From NCBI GenBank assembly GCA_027729865.1, contig JAQCBM010000086.1, positions 1 to 7,729 of the forward strand: a stretch of 7,729 nt of DNA. Reading direction: 5' to 3'. The translations under genes and the position numbers were made by a program. Of the stretch, positions 1 to 6,037 are shown piece after piece. Each line of letters opens with the position of its first letter. The stretch's first letter is position 1. The notes beneath the pieces were generated by a model, which had not been told where the DNA came from, did not search any database, and saw only the letters and a program-made list of their open reading frames with translations. This stretch comes from Actinomycetota bacterium (GTDB taxonomy: Bacteria > Actinomycetota > Actinomycetes > S36-B12).

Positions 1-323
1 GTTGGCTGACGCGTACCTCGGGCCGATCAGGTGGAACCGAAGGGGGTATGACCACCGGGGAGACGCTGCGCGTGAGTGCAGCGATGAAGCCGATCTCCAC
101 GATCCCGCGCGCGCTGGCAACCGTCGATGTGTCCACGGGAGAAGCGGCACAGGCGATCAACCAACGCTCCGACGTGTGTGCCGTCCCCGCAGCGGGTGTA
201 GTCGCGGAAGCGATGGTGATGCTGACCTTGGCTGATGCGATAACCGAGAAGTTCGGGGGCGACAGCCTGGCCGAGGTGCAGCGCAACATCCGCGGGTACC
301 TCGACAATCTGGCCATTCGCTGA
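1..323 (+). CDS. aroC: Chorismate synthase, C-terminal part (5' truncated by window edge)
   Basis: This is the last 106 codons of chorismate synthase, read in the frame beginning at base 3. The enzyme makes chorismate from 5-enolpyruvylshikimate-3-phosphate using reduced FMN, the final step of the shikimate pathway in the cytoplasm. The visible part opens with the glycine-rich segment SGGTEGGMTTGE, followed by AAMKPISTIPRALATVD. It then has the third chorismate synthase signature, RSDVCAVPAAGVVAEAM, and the usual end EKFGGDSLAEVQRN. The gene stops at TGA 321-323, which overlaps the aroK ATG by one base (TGATG), so the two are probably translationally coupled. The N-terminal two thirds lie outside the window. 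Nothing looks broken in the part seen. Confidence 0.95.
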   Translation, partial: WLTRTSGRSGGTEGGMTTGETLRVSAAMKPISTIPRALATVDVSTGEAAQAINQRSDVCAVPAAGVVAEAMVMLTLADAITEKFGGDSLAEVQRNIRGYLDNLAIR

Positions 324-841
324 TGGCTCCGCGCGCGGTGATCATCGGTGCTCCGGGTGCTGGCAAGTCCACTGTCGGGAGGCGAGTGGCCGAACGCTTG
401 GGTGTGTCGTTCGCCGATAGCGACGCCCTGGTGGAGAAGCGAGCAGGCAAACCGGTGTCGGACATCTTCATCTCCGATGGCGAAGCGGAGTTTCGTCGCC
501 TCGAGCGCGAAGAGATAGCGCGGGCATTGGATGAATTCACCGGTGTTCTGTCCCTCGGTGGGGGAGCGATCCTCGATGAAAGCACTCGGGAGGCATTGAG
601 CGGACAACGCGTTGTCTGGTTGCAGGTGGACCTGTCGCACGCCACGCAAAGGGTCGGCATGAACTCCGCGCGGCCACTGTTACTCGGTAACGTTCGCGGG
701 ACGATGCTGACGATGCTCGAGCAACGATCACCGCTGTATGCGGAGGTCGCGAGCGATGTGATCGACACAAGCGAACGTGGCATCAAGGACGTGGTCGTTG
801 ACGTTGTTGACCTGCTCGCCGTCAAGGAGAGGGAGTCGTGA
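323..841 (+). CDS. aroK: Shikimate kinase
   Basis: This 172-residue protein phosphorylates shikimate at the 3-hydroxyl with ATP. It has the normal length for a monofunctional AroK. The Walker A P-loop GAPGAGKST is at residues 9-17. The shikimate-binding aspartate is D34, in FADSD. R58 lies in the EFRRLE segment, the GGGA loop is at 80-83, the lid arginine R118 is in ARPLL, and R136 is in QRSPLY. All expected catalytic and binding residues are present. The ATG at 323 overlaps the aroC stop by one base, and the stop TGA 839-841 overlaps the aroB ATG at 841. This places it inside a tightly packed aro operon. The minus-strand reading frames across this region are shadows of this gene. Confidence 0.96.
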   Translation: MAPRAVIIGAPGAGKSTVGRRVAERLGVSFADSDALVEKRAGKPVSDIFISDGEAEFRRLEREEIARALDEFTGVLSLGGGAILDESTREALSGQRVVWLQVDLSHATQRVGMNSARPLLLGNVRGTMLTMLEQRSPLYAEVASDVIDTSERGIKDVVVDVVDLLAVKERES

Positions 842-2385
842 TGTCGACGGGGCCTGGCGATCTCATCACGATCCCGGTGCGCGCCGAGCACGAGTACCCG
901 GTGATCATCGGTCGGGGATTGTTAGGTGAGATACCGGCTTTGTGCGAGGGTGCCGAAAAAGTCGCTCTCGTGCACACCGCCACCTTGTCTGCATCCGCCG
1001 AAGCGATTCGTGACGACTTGGCCGATGCTGGTTTCACCGTGGTGATGATTGAAGTGCCCGCGGGCGAAGATGCCAAGACCGCTGAGGTTGCCGCTTTCGT
1101 ATGGAACGCGCTCGGGTCGAGTGGATTCACTCGCACTGATGTTGTTGTGGGGCTCGGTGGGGGAGCCACCACCGATCTTGCGGGTTTCGCAGCGGCTACC
1201 TGGCTACGCGGTATCCGAGTGGTGCAGATACCCACCACGCTGTTGTCGATGGTCGATGCGGCGGTGGGGGGCAAGACGGGTATCAATACCCAAGCAGGCA
1301 AGAACTTGGTCGGCTCATTCCACAGTCCCAGCGGCGTGCTGTGTGATGTCAATGCTCTCGAGACCCTTCCGAGGAACGATCTGCTCGCAGGTTTCGCGGA
1401 AGTCGTGAAAGTGGGATTCACGCACGACGCGAGCATTTTGACCGACGTCGAGGAGCGCACGGACGCGGCGACGGATCCGTCCGGTGAGTTGCTGCCTGAT
1501 TTGATTCGGCGGGCCGTGCAAGTGAAGGCCGACGTCGTTGCATCAGACTTCAAGGAGACGGGGCCCGGAGGCGCGATCGGTCGGGCCGCGTTGAACTACG
1601 GCCACACTCTCGGCCATGCCATCGAGCGGGTCGAGAACTATGAATGGCGCCACGGCGCCGCGATCAGCGTGGGCATGGTCTACGTAGCCGAACTCGCGCG
1701 TATGGGCGGGAAACTCACCGACGACGACGTCGATCGCCACCGGGAGGTCCTCAGGAAAGTCGGTCTGCCCACCACCTACGCAGGGGGCCGCTGGGAGCGC
1801 TTGCTGCCAGCGATGCAGATCGACAAGAAGGCCCGCGGTAGCTTGCTGCGGTTCGTTGTGCTGCAGGGATGTGGGAAGGCCCGGACCCGGCGCTATTGCA
1901 GGCCGCATACGAAGCCATCAGCGCGTAGGCTCACGAGCATGACCTCGACCCGGGTGTGGGTGCTCAACGGCCCCAACTTGAATCGGCTCGGAACCCGTGA
2001 GCCCGATGTTTACGGCTCGATGAGTTACGAAGATTTGGCCTCCAGCATCGTTGACGAGGCAGCAGGGCTGGGTTTGCAGGCCGAGGTTCGACAAACCAAC
2101 GATGAATCCGAGTTGATCGAATGGCTGCACCAGGCTGCAGATGAATCAATCCCCGTGCTGCTCAATCCGGCCGCGTTCACTCACTACTCCTACGCCATTC
2201 GAGATGCCTGTGCGATGCTCACCGCACCGCTCATCGAAGTTCACTTGAGCAACCCGCTGTCCCGCGAAGAGTTCCGGCACACCTCGGTGGTGTCAGGGGT
2301 GGCCACCGGCAGCATTTCCGGATTCGGCGCTGACTCCTACCGGTTGGCCTTGCGGGCGTTGGCGGGGATTCTGTCGCAGTCGTGA
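841..2385 (+). CDS. aroB: 3-dehydroquinate synthase (AroB) with a 3' frame disruption, read through into AroQ as one frame
   Basis: Residues 1-346 (841-1878) are a typical class I dehydroquinate synthase, which cyclises DAHP to 3-dehydroquinate with NAD and a divalent metal. The NAD-binding GLGGG is at 104-108, followed by PTTLLSMVDAAVGGKTGIN and KNLVGSF. The predicted metal ligands E187, H255 and H271 are all present. After LQGCGK the frame gives about 20 residues of non-homologous sequence (1879-1938) and then enters AroQ in frame at 1939, for 514 codons in total. The normal AroB tail (GPDPALLQAAYEAISA, stop TAG 1926-1928) is intact in another frame, so a base or a short segment is missing near 1866-1880. 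GTG at 838 could also start it. AAGGAG at 824-829 serves either start. The AroB core is certain. Whether the fused product is real is not. Confidence 0.85.
   Translation: MSTGPGDLITIPVRAEHEYPVIIGRGLLGEIPALCEGAEKVALVHTATLSASAEAIRDDLADAGFTVVMIEVPAGEDAKTAEVAAFVWNALGSSGFTRTDVVVGLGGGATTDLAGFAAATWLRGIRVVQIPTTLLSMVDAAVGGKTGINTQAGKNLVGSFHSPSGVLCDVNALETLPRNDLLAGFAEVVKVGFTHDASILTDVEERTDAATDPSGELLPDLIRRAVQVKADVVASDFKETGPGGAIGRAALNYGHTLGHAIERVENYEWRHGAAISVGMVYVAELARMGGKLTDDDVDRHREVLRKVGLPTTYAGGRWERLLPAMQIDKKARGSLLRFVVLQGCGKARTRRYCRPHTKPSARRLTSMTSTRVWVLNGPNLNRLGTREPDVYGSMSYEDLASSIVDEAAGLGLQAEVRQTNDESELIEWLHQAADESIPVLLNPAAFTHYSYAIRDACAMLTAPLIEVHLSNPLSREEFRHTSVVSGVATGSISGFGADSYRLALRALAGILSQS
1878..1928 (+). 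other. Displaced C-terminal tail of AroB in the alternative frame
   Basis: Codons from GGC 1878 to TAG 1926-1928 read G-P-D-P-A-L-L-Q-A-A-Y-E-A-I-S-A-stop. This is the expected end of actinobacterial AroB, but it is one frame away from the body of the gene (body codons begin at 841+3n, tail codons at 1878+3n). Only eight bases (1870-1877) lie between the conserved LQG and GPDP, where homologues, as I remember them, have about eight residues. That fits a loss of 16 bases, or of a single base. The sequence GGAAG at the junction could have been the microhomology for a slip or deletion. It explains why the aroB frame does not stop before aroQ. Confidence 0.8.
1939..2385 (+). CDS. aroQ: 3-dehydroquinate dehydratase, type II
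   Basis: Counting from ATG 1939 this is 148 residues, the normal size of a type II dehydroquinase, which forms a dodecamer and converts 3-dehydroquinate to 3-dehydroshikimate. The N-terminal VLNGPNLNRLGTREPDVYG supplies the catalytic arginine R20 and tyrosine Y25. N76 and H82 lie in LLNPAAFTHYS, H102 is in EVHLSN, and R113 is in REEFRHTS. All catalytic positions are therefore present. It uses the product of AroB, the gene just upstream. The original spacing from the aroB stop (TAG 1926-1928) is 10 bases, with no good Shine-Dalgarno, which suggests coupling to aroB translation. As sequenced it is also in frame with aroB, so it may be made as part of a fusion. Confidence 0.93.
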   Translation: MTSTRVWVLNGPNLNRLGTREPDVYGSMSYEDLASSIVDEAAGLGLQAEVRQTNDESELIEWLHQAADESIPVLLNPAAFTHYSYAIRDACAMLTAPLIEVHLSNPLSREEFRHTSVVSGVATGSISGFGADSYRLALRALAGILSQS

Positions 2386-2395
2386 GTGGGCAAGC

Positions 2396-3442
2396 GTGAG
2401 CGCATATGCCGGGCGCCGCGAGCGTTCTAGGGAACTGTTGGGCGACGAAGCCTTCCTCACACGCGATCTGCCCACAATCAGGTACCTCACGGGATTCTCC
2501 GGCAGCAACGCGACGTTGCTGATGAACGGTCCGATTTCGACGTTGATCACGGACGGTCGGTATAAGGACCAAGCCCGTTCAGAAACTCAGGACGCTTCGA
2601 TCGTCATCGATCGCGATGCGATTTCCGTGGTGCTCGCGATGCGTCTCGCCTCGATCAATGTCGATCCGTCGATGCCGGTGGGCGATGTGGATCGCTTGCG
2701 GCACGAAGGCATCGACATAGGACTGGTGGGACCTTCCCTGCGGGATCTGCGATCGGTCAAGGACCCGCAGGAGCTAGCGGTGCTGGCTGAAGCGTGCGCG
2801 ATCACCGCACACGCGCTCGAGGCGTTGGCCACGGTGATTTCAATCGGAGACAGCGAGATACAGCTCGCTCGCCGGCTCGAGAGCCTTTTCGCAAATGGTG
2901 GTGCGGATGATCGAGCTTTCCGCACGATCGTTGCTGCTGGTCCGCATTCGGCCGTTCCGCATCACCAGCCCACCACGCGCGCGCTGCAGGCAGGAGACCT
3001 GTTGGTCATCGACTGCGGGGCACTGGTCGATGGCTACCACGCTGATATGACCCGGACCTTCGTGGTGGGTGCTGAGCCGCTGCCATGGCAGCAAGAGATC
3101 CACGATGTTGTCCTGCGAGCGCAGCAGGCGGGAATTCGGGCAGCTGCACCCGGGGTAACCGCGCGCGACGTGGACAACGCAGCCAGGTCGGTTATCGCGT
3201 CAGCGGGTTTTGGCGATGCGTTCACGCACGGCACAGGGCACGGAGTGGGTCTGCAGATCCACGAGCCTCCGATGCTCACCCACAGCAGCGCCGATAGCAT
3301 CAGCGCCGGCTCGCCGATAACCATCGAGCCCGGGATCTACCTTCCTGGGCGTGGCGGGGTGCGCATCGAGGACACGATCGTCGTGGGAGACCAGACACGC
3401 GTGTTGACCGAGGCGCCCCGTGACCTGATCGTCGTCGGCTAG
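2396..3442 (+). CDS. pepQ: Xaa-Pro aminopeptidase / prolidase family (M24B metallopeptidase)
   Basis: This 348-residue cytoplasmic metallopeptidase cleaves Xaa-Pro bonds in peptides or dipeptides. Residues 1-115 form a short creatinase-type N-terminal domain with RYLTGFSGSNATLL and TDGRYKDQA. Residues 125-340 form the pita-bread catalytic domain. Metal ligands are D206 (VIDCGA), D217 (YHADMTR), H282 (GTGHGVG), E311 (ITIEPGIY) and E325 (RIEDT). H189 or H190 in AVPHHQ fits the substrate-binding histidine. The start is GTG 2396, 10 bases after the aroQ stop, with only a weak purine-rich ribosome site. In actinobacteria this gene commonly sits between aroQ and efp. The sequence does not settle aminopeptidase P versus prolidase, so the symbol is provisional. 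Confidence 0.88.
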   Translation: MSAYAGRRERSRELLGDEAFLTRDLPTIRYLTGFSGSNATLLMNGPISTLITDGRYKDQARSETQDASIVIDRDAISVVLAMRLASINVDPSMPVGDVDRLRHEGIDIGLVGPSLRDLRSVKDPQELAVLAEACAITAHALEALATVISIGDSEIQLARRLESLFANGGADDRAFRTIVAAGPHSAVPHHQPTTRALQAGDLLVIDCGALVDGYHADMTRTFVVGAEPLPWQQEIHDVVLRAQQAGIRAAAPGVTARDVDNAARSVIASAGFGDAFTHGTGHGVGLQIHEPPMLTHSSADSISAGSPITIEPGIYLPGRGGVRIEDTIVVGDQTRVLTEAPRDLIVVG

Positions 3443-3490
3443 CTGAAGATCTCGCATCATCGACAGACGAATCAACGCTTGGGGAGTGCA

Positions 3491-4054
3491 GTGGCCACCA
3501 CGAACGATCTGAAGAACGGACTTGTGTTGAACCTCGATGGCCAGTTATGGGCCGTGGTTGAGTTCCAGCACGTGAAGCCCGGCAAGGGTGGTGCGTTCGT
3601 GCGAACCAAGCTCAAGAACGTTCTGTCCGGCAAGGTGGTCGACAAGACTTTCAATGCTGGCGTCAAGGTCGAGACCGCCACGGTGGATCGCCGTGAGATG
3701 CAGTACCTCTACCGCGACGGTGACGATTTCGTTTTCATGGACACCAGTTCCTACGACCAGGTGCCGGTTCCCAGTGCGGTTGTCGGAGATGCTGAGAAGT
3801 ACCTCCTGGAGAACAACAACGCCAACGTTTCGCTCCACGAGGGTTCACCGATCATCGTTGAGCTCCCAGCATCCGTGGAATTGATGATCACCTACACCGA
3901 GCCGGGCCTTCAAGGCGACCGGTCTACAGGCGGCACCAAACCGGCAACGTTGGAAACCGGCGCCGAGATCCAGGTGCCGTTGTTCATCGAGTCGGATACG
4001 AAGGTGAAGGTCGATACGCGCGACGGGTCCTACCTCGGTCGCGTGAACGACTAA
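3491..4054 (+). CDS. efp: Translation elongation factor P
   Basis: EF-P binds the ribosome between the P and E sites and relieves stalling at consecutive prolines. Starting at GTG 3491 the protein is 187 residues and begins MATTNDLKNGLVLNLDGQLW, the standard actinobacterial N terminus. A TTG start at 3479 would add four unsupported residues and swallow the ribosome site GGGGAG at 3481-3486. The three beta-barrel domains (KOW-like, then two OB-like) are complete, ending TRDGSYLGRVND. The loop tip lysine is K32, in KPGKGGAFVRT. Most actinobacterial EF-Ps I recall have PGKGP here, so glycine at 34 is a departure. It lies 48 bases after pepQ and abuts nusB directly. Confidence 0.96.
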   Translation: MATTNDLKNGLVLNLDGQLWAVVEFQHVKPGKGGAFVRTKLKNVLSGKVVDKTFNAGVKVETATVDRREMQYLYRDGDDFVFMDTSSYDQVPVPSAVVGDAEKYLLENNNANVSLHEGSPIIVELPASVELMITYTEPGLQGDRSTGGTKPATLETGAEIQVPLFIESDTKVKVDTRDGSYLGRVND

Positions 4055-4471
4055 ATGTCCGCTCGCAGTAAGGCACGCAAGCGTGCCCTCGACATCCTCT
4101 TCGAGGCTGACTCCAAGGCGGTCCCGCTCGCAAGCGTGACAGCAGACACGATTCGCCGCCGCGAAGCCGCGGGAGATCCGCCGCTTAACTCGCACACCGT
4201 TGCCTTGGTCGAGGGAATCGCGGCCAATCAGGCAGCCATCGATTCGGCGATCGAGGCTTCCGCCGAGGGTTGGACGGTGGCACGTATGCCCGCAGTTGAT
4301 CGCGCGATCTTGCGGATTGGTGCGTACGAGATCTTGTTCGCCGAAGACGTCCCTACCGCGGTTGCGATCTCCGAGGCCGTGGAATTGGCCACATCTTTGT
4401 CCACGGATGAATCGCCCACGTTTGTGAACGGGGTTCTCAGCGGGGTGGATAAGGCGCGAGTCGAAGGCTGA
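4055..4471 (+). CDS. nusB: Transcription antitermination factor NusB
   Basis: NusB is a 138-residue, all-helical protein that pairs with NusE (ribosomal protein S10) on boxA RNA and supports antitermination in rRNA operons. The N terminus SARSKARKRALDILFEAD carries the basic RNA-binding segment. The C-terminal half has the typical AVDRAILRIGAYEIL, then AISEAVELA, then FVNGVLSGV. Its ATG at 4055 immediately follows the efp TAA (4052-4054), with no separate ribosome site that stands out, so it is probably coupled to efp. It appears to be the last gene of the operon. After its TGA (4469-4471) come tandem repeats and a convergent tRNA-like gene. Confidence 0.94.
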   Translation: MSARSKARKRALDILFEADSKAVPLASVTADTIRRREAAGDPPLNSHTVALVEGIAANQAAIDSAIEASAEGWTVARMPAVDRAILRIGAYEILFAEDVPTAVAISEAVELATSLSTDESPTFVNGVLSGVDKARVEG

Positions 4472-4478
4472 GCGGTTC

Positions 4479-4647
4479 CACTCGCTCGTGCCCCGGGTGA
4501 TCGCTTCGCTCAACCCGTGCCACTCGCTCGGAAACTCGAGCAAGCTCGGCTTCACTCGCTCGTGCCCCGGGTGATCGCTTCGCTCAACCCGTGCCACTCG
4601 CTCGGAAACTCGAGCAAGCTCGGCTTCACTCGCTCGTGCCCCGGGTG
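4479..4647. repeat. 74-bp perfect tandem repeat, 2.3 copies
   Basis: Copy 1 (4479-4552) and copy 2 (4553-4626) are identical over all 74 bases by eye. A third, 21-base partial copy (4627-4647, CACTCGCTCGTGCCCCGGGTG) runs into the tRNA-like gene. Within each unit CACTCGCTCG occurs twice (unit positions 1 and about 43). Each unit can form short hairpins: GCTCG-GAAACT-CGAGC, and a bulged stem CGGGTGA/TCAACCCG around TCGCTTCGC. Read on the minus strand, every copy repeats the last 11 bases of the tRNA-like gene plus 10 bases downstream. It sits between the convergent nusB and tRNA transcripts and could act as a bidirectional transcript end, though there is no T-tract. The short reading frames across it are not genes. 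Confidence 0.95.
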
Positions 4648-4710
4648 GGATTCGAACCCACACTGGACGGTGTTTGAGACCGCTTCCTCTACCGGTTGGG
4701 ATACCGGGGC
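4637..4710 (-). tRNA. tRNA-like gene, anticodon CAA (Leu by code) with a class I short variable loop
   Basis: The minus strand folds as a cloverleaf of 74 nt. The acceptor stem GCCCCGG/CCGGGGC has 7 perfect pairs, with A as discriminator. A 3-bp D stem (TCC/GGA) encloses A14, GG and TAGA, like tRNA-Leu D arms. The anticodon stem GCGGT/ACCGT encloses the loop CTCAAAC, with U33 and anticodon CAA. The variable loop is only 5 nt (CCAGT). The T arm is GTGGG-TTCGAAT-CCCAC. No CCA is encoded; the bases after the discriminator are CGA. Bacterial tRNA-Leu normally has a long variable arm, so the identity is uncertain. It could be an unusual leucine tRNA, a tRNA charged with something else, or a decayed tRNA whose arms happen to be intact. 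Confidence 0.8.
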
Positions 4711-4719
4711 GCGGGGACA

Positions 4720-4725
4720 AGGTTA
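4720..4725 (-). promoter_or_regulatory. Possible -10 element for the tRNA-like gene
   Basis: The minus strand reads TAACCT, a TANNNT-type actinobacterial -10. It lies nine bases before the first base of the tRNA, which would leave a leader of only a few bases. No convincing -35 is visible upstream, so this is a weak call. Confidence 0.3.
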
Positions 4726-4789
4726 GCGGCGCGAGCGCGCGTCCGGGCGCTGGCCCGAGTCGCTTCGGATGGGTCCCTACGTCCCCAGG

Positions 4790-5278
4790 CTAGGAAGCAG
4801 GTACAACAGCCACGCTTACGTTGGTTGTTCCATCCACGTCCGCAACTGTGACATTCGCGATGTCCACTTCACCTTGGTAGGTGCGTGCGATCGTGCCACT
4901 GATGTTGGCGTCCTGATCCAGCGTGAATCCACTTGACATGAGGACTGCGTCGTAGGCAGCAGCCGCGTCATCTACGGATAGCGTTGTCTCCCACAGCGCC
5001 GTGGCAGACCCTTCCGACTGGGAAGTTGCGAGAACTAGTTCGCCGTCGGGAAACAATGGAACATCGTCTGGCCAAGATTCAGGAATCTCCGTGCCACCGC
5101 CAGCAGAAAACTCGTTGCCCTCGTCGTCGGTAATGGTGATTGAGTCGTCCTCGATATCGACTTCGCCATTGATGGCCTGCTCGCCGATTTGCTCCGCGAG
5201 TTGTTCGCCACCGCAACCTGCCGTGAGTCCCAAAACCGTCACGGTAATGGCGGCAATGTGGACCATGCGTTGTTTCAT
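4790..5278 (-). CDS. Small acidic lipoprotein of unknown function
   Basis: This 162-residue protein starts with a lipoprotein signal peptide: basic MKQR, a hydrophobic stretch at 6-20, and the lipobox-like LTAGC with the acylated cysteine at 22 (threonine at -3 is a tolerated variant). It should be exported and anchored on the outer face of the membrane. Residues 23-60 are acidic and probably flexible. From about residue 64 (TEIPESWPDDVPLFPDGELV) a compact beta-rich domain follows, containing WETTLSVDDAAAAYDAVLMSSGFTLD. That pattern resembles small actinobacterial lipoproteins of unknown role that I cannot name. The ATG at 5278 has only a weak GGGG upstream. It is divergent from pdtaR, 108 bases apart. 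A 5-bp hairpin at 4744-4757 (CGGGC/GCCCG) lies beyond its stop, without a T-tract. Confidence 0.8.
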   Translation of the reverse strand: MKQRMVHIAAITVTVLGLTAGCGGEQLAEQIGEQAINGEVDIEDDSITITDDEGNEFSAGGGTEIPESWPDDVPLFPDGELVLATSQSEGSATALWETTLSVDDAAAAYDAVLMSSGFTLDQDANISGTIARTYQGEVDIANVTVADVDGTTNVSVAVVPAS

Positions 5279-5298
5279 GTCGCCCCAATGTCACTTGT

Positions 5299-5313
5299 CC
5301 TTGGCGTTCAAGG
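5299..5313. promoter_or_regulatory. Short dyad in the divergent intergenic region
   Basis: CCTTG-GCGTT-CAAGG is a perfect 5-bp inverted repeat in the 108-base gap between the lipoprotein gene and pdtaR. It could be an operator or an RNA hairpin at the 5' end of the lipoprotein transcript. It is short enough to be chance. Confidence 0.2.
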
Positions 5314-5374
5314 CAACGGTCGTTCATGTGCAGGCGACGCGATAGTCCTCCGGCAGCCAATGACCGGTTCCGCC

Positions 5375-5380
5375 TAGTCT
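5375..5380 (+). promoter_or_regulatory. -10 element of a leaderless promoter for pdtaR
   Basis: TAGTCT fits the actinobacterial TANNNT -10. Six bases (TGCCTC) separate it from the ATG at 5387, which is where transcription would be expected to start. No Shine-Dalgarno precedes the ATG, which fits a leaderless mRNA. No clear -35 is seen. Confidence 0.55.
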
Positions 5381-5386
5381 TGCCTC

Positions 5387-5983
5387 ATGACAACCGCGCC
5401 GGAGTTCGCGTCATTGCGCGTCGTTGTGGCCGAAGACGAAGCGGTCATTCGAATGGACCTCGTGGAAATGGTGCGTGAACTCGGACACCAGGTCGTGGGG
5501 GAAGCCTTCAACGGGCAACAGGCGGTGGACCTTGTTCGGTCCGCGAAGCCGGACCTCGTCTTCCTCGATATCGCCATGCCTGAGCGAGACGGTCTTTCCG
5601 CAGCGGAGGAGATCGCCGGCGAGGACCTCTGCGCGGTGGTGATGGTCACCGCCTTCAGTCAGCGCGACATTTCAACGAAGGCGGCGCAGGCCGGGGCCGT
5701 GGGCTATGTGGTCAAGCCGTTCACCATGGCTGACCTCGATCCGGCTATTTCCTTGGCCATGGCTCGCTGGCAGCAGATCCAGGATCTGAAGGCCCAGGTG
5801 TCGACGTTGGGGGAGCGGGCGGCATCCCGGGAGGCCGTGGAGCGAGCCAAGGAGCTACTCCAGCGGGGCCACCAGATGAGCGAGCCAGAGGCGTTCGCCT
5901 GGCTCCGCCGGGCGGCCATGGACCGTCGGGTCACCCTCGCTGAGGCGGCCACGGCTCTCCTGGCTGGGCAGGTCACCCCCTAG
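5387..5983 (+). CDS. pdtaR: Response regulator with receiver and RNA-binding ANTAR domains (PdtaR type)
   Basis: The 198-residue protein has a receiver domain (about 10-125) and a C-terminal ANTAR domain (about 135-195). In the receiver, E16 and D17 form the acidic pocket, D61 (FLDIAMP) is the phosphoacceptor, T88 is the switch threonine, and K110-P111 complete the site. The ANTAR part has VERAKELLQ, then SEPEAFAWLRRAAMDRRVTLAEAA, typical of domains that bind paired hexaloop hairpins in mRNA and act by antitermination or translation control. In mycobacteria the homologue is phosphorylated by the kinase PdtaS, which is not in this window. The gene lies just upstream of a LivK-type gene, an arrangement I recall from Streptomyces. 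The ATG at 5387 has no ribosome site and is probably read leaderless. Confidence 0.92.
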   Translation: MTTAPEFASLRVVVAEDEAVIRMDLVEMVRELGHQVVGEAFNGQQAVDLVRSAKPDLVFLDIAMPERDGLSAAEEIAGEDLCAVVMVTAFSQRDISTKAAQAGAVGYVVKPFTMADLDPAISLAMARWQQIQDLKAQVSTLGERAASREAVERAKELLQRGHQMSEPEAFAWLRRAAMDRRVTLAEAATALLAGQVTP

Positions 5984-5990
5984 TTGGGGT
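5975..5990 (+). terminator. Weak hairpin over the pdtaR stop codon
   Basis: ACCCC-CTAGTT-GGGGT forms a 5-bp stem with a 6-base loop that contains the pdtaR TAG. There is no following T-tract, so termination here would be weak. It may instead mark the end of the message. Confidence 0.25.
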
Positions 5991-6037
5991 CGAGTAGGTC
6001 ACAGTCCTATCACGAAACGGTCAACGGACCCCTTCCG

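Noticed and set aside
157..891. Minus-strand open frame (244 codons) opposite aroC and aroK
   Set aside because: The plus-strand frames carry complete enzyme signatures. The minus frame is low-complexity, serine/arginine-rich shadow sequence.
3479..3490. TTG 3479 as start of efp
   Set aside because: It would include the ribosome binding site GGGGAG in the coding region and add four residues absent from EF-P. GTG 3491 gives the family N terminus.
4479..4710. att site of an integrated mobile element
   Set aside because: Only 11 bases of the tRNA 3' end are repeated, and there is no integrase or foreign gene cargo in the window. Plain tandem duplication explains it better.
3845..4720. Long minus-strand open frame (291 codons) across efp, nusB, the repeats and the tRNA
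   Set aside because: It lies opposite two certain genes, includes the tandem repeat and tRNA, and its product looks like no protein. It is a GC-rich shadow frame.
4517..4726. Short plus-strand frame over the 74-bp repeats and the tRNA
   Set aside because: It is antisense to the tRNA and built from the repeat sequence, with no ribosome site.
5998..6018. Second GlnR-type site (GTCAC ... GAAAC)
   Set aside because: The spacing between the half-sites is 11 bases, not 6, so it does not fit the site architecture.
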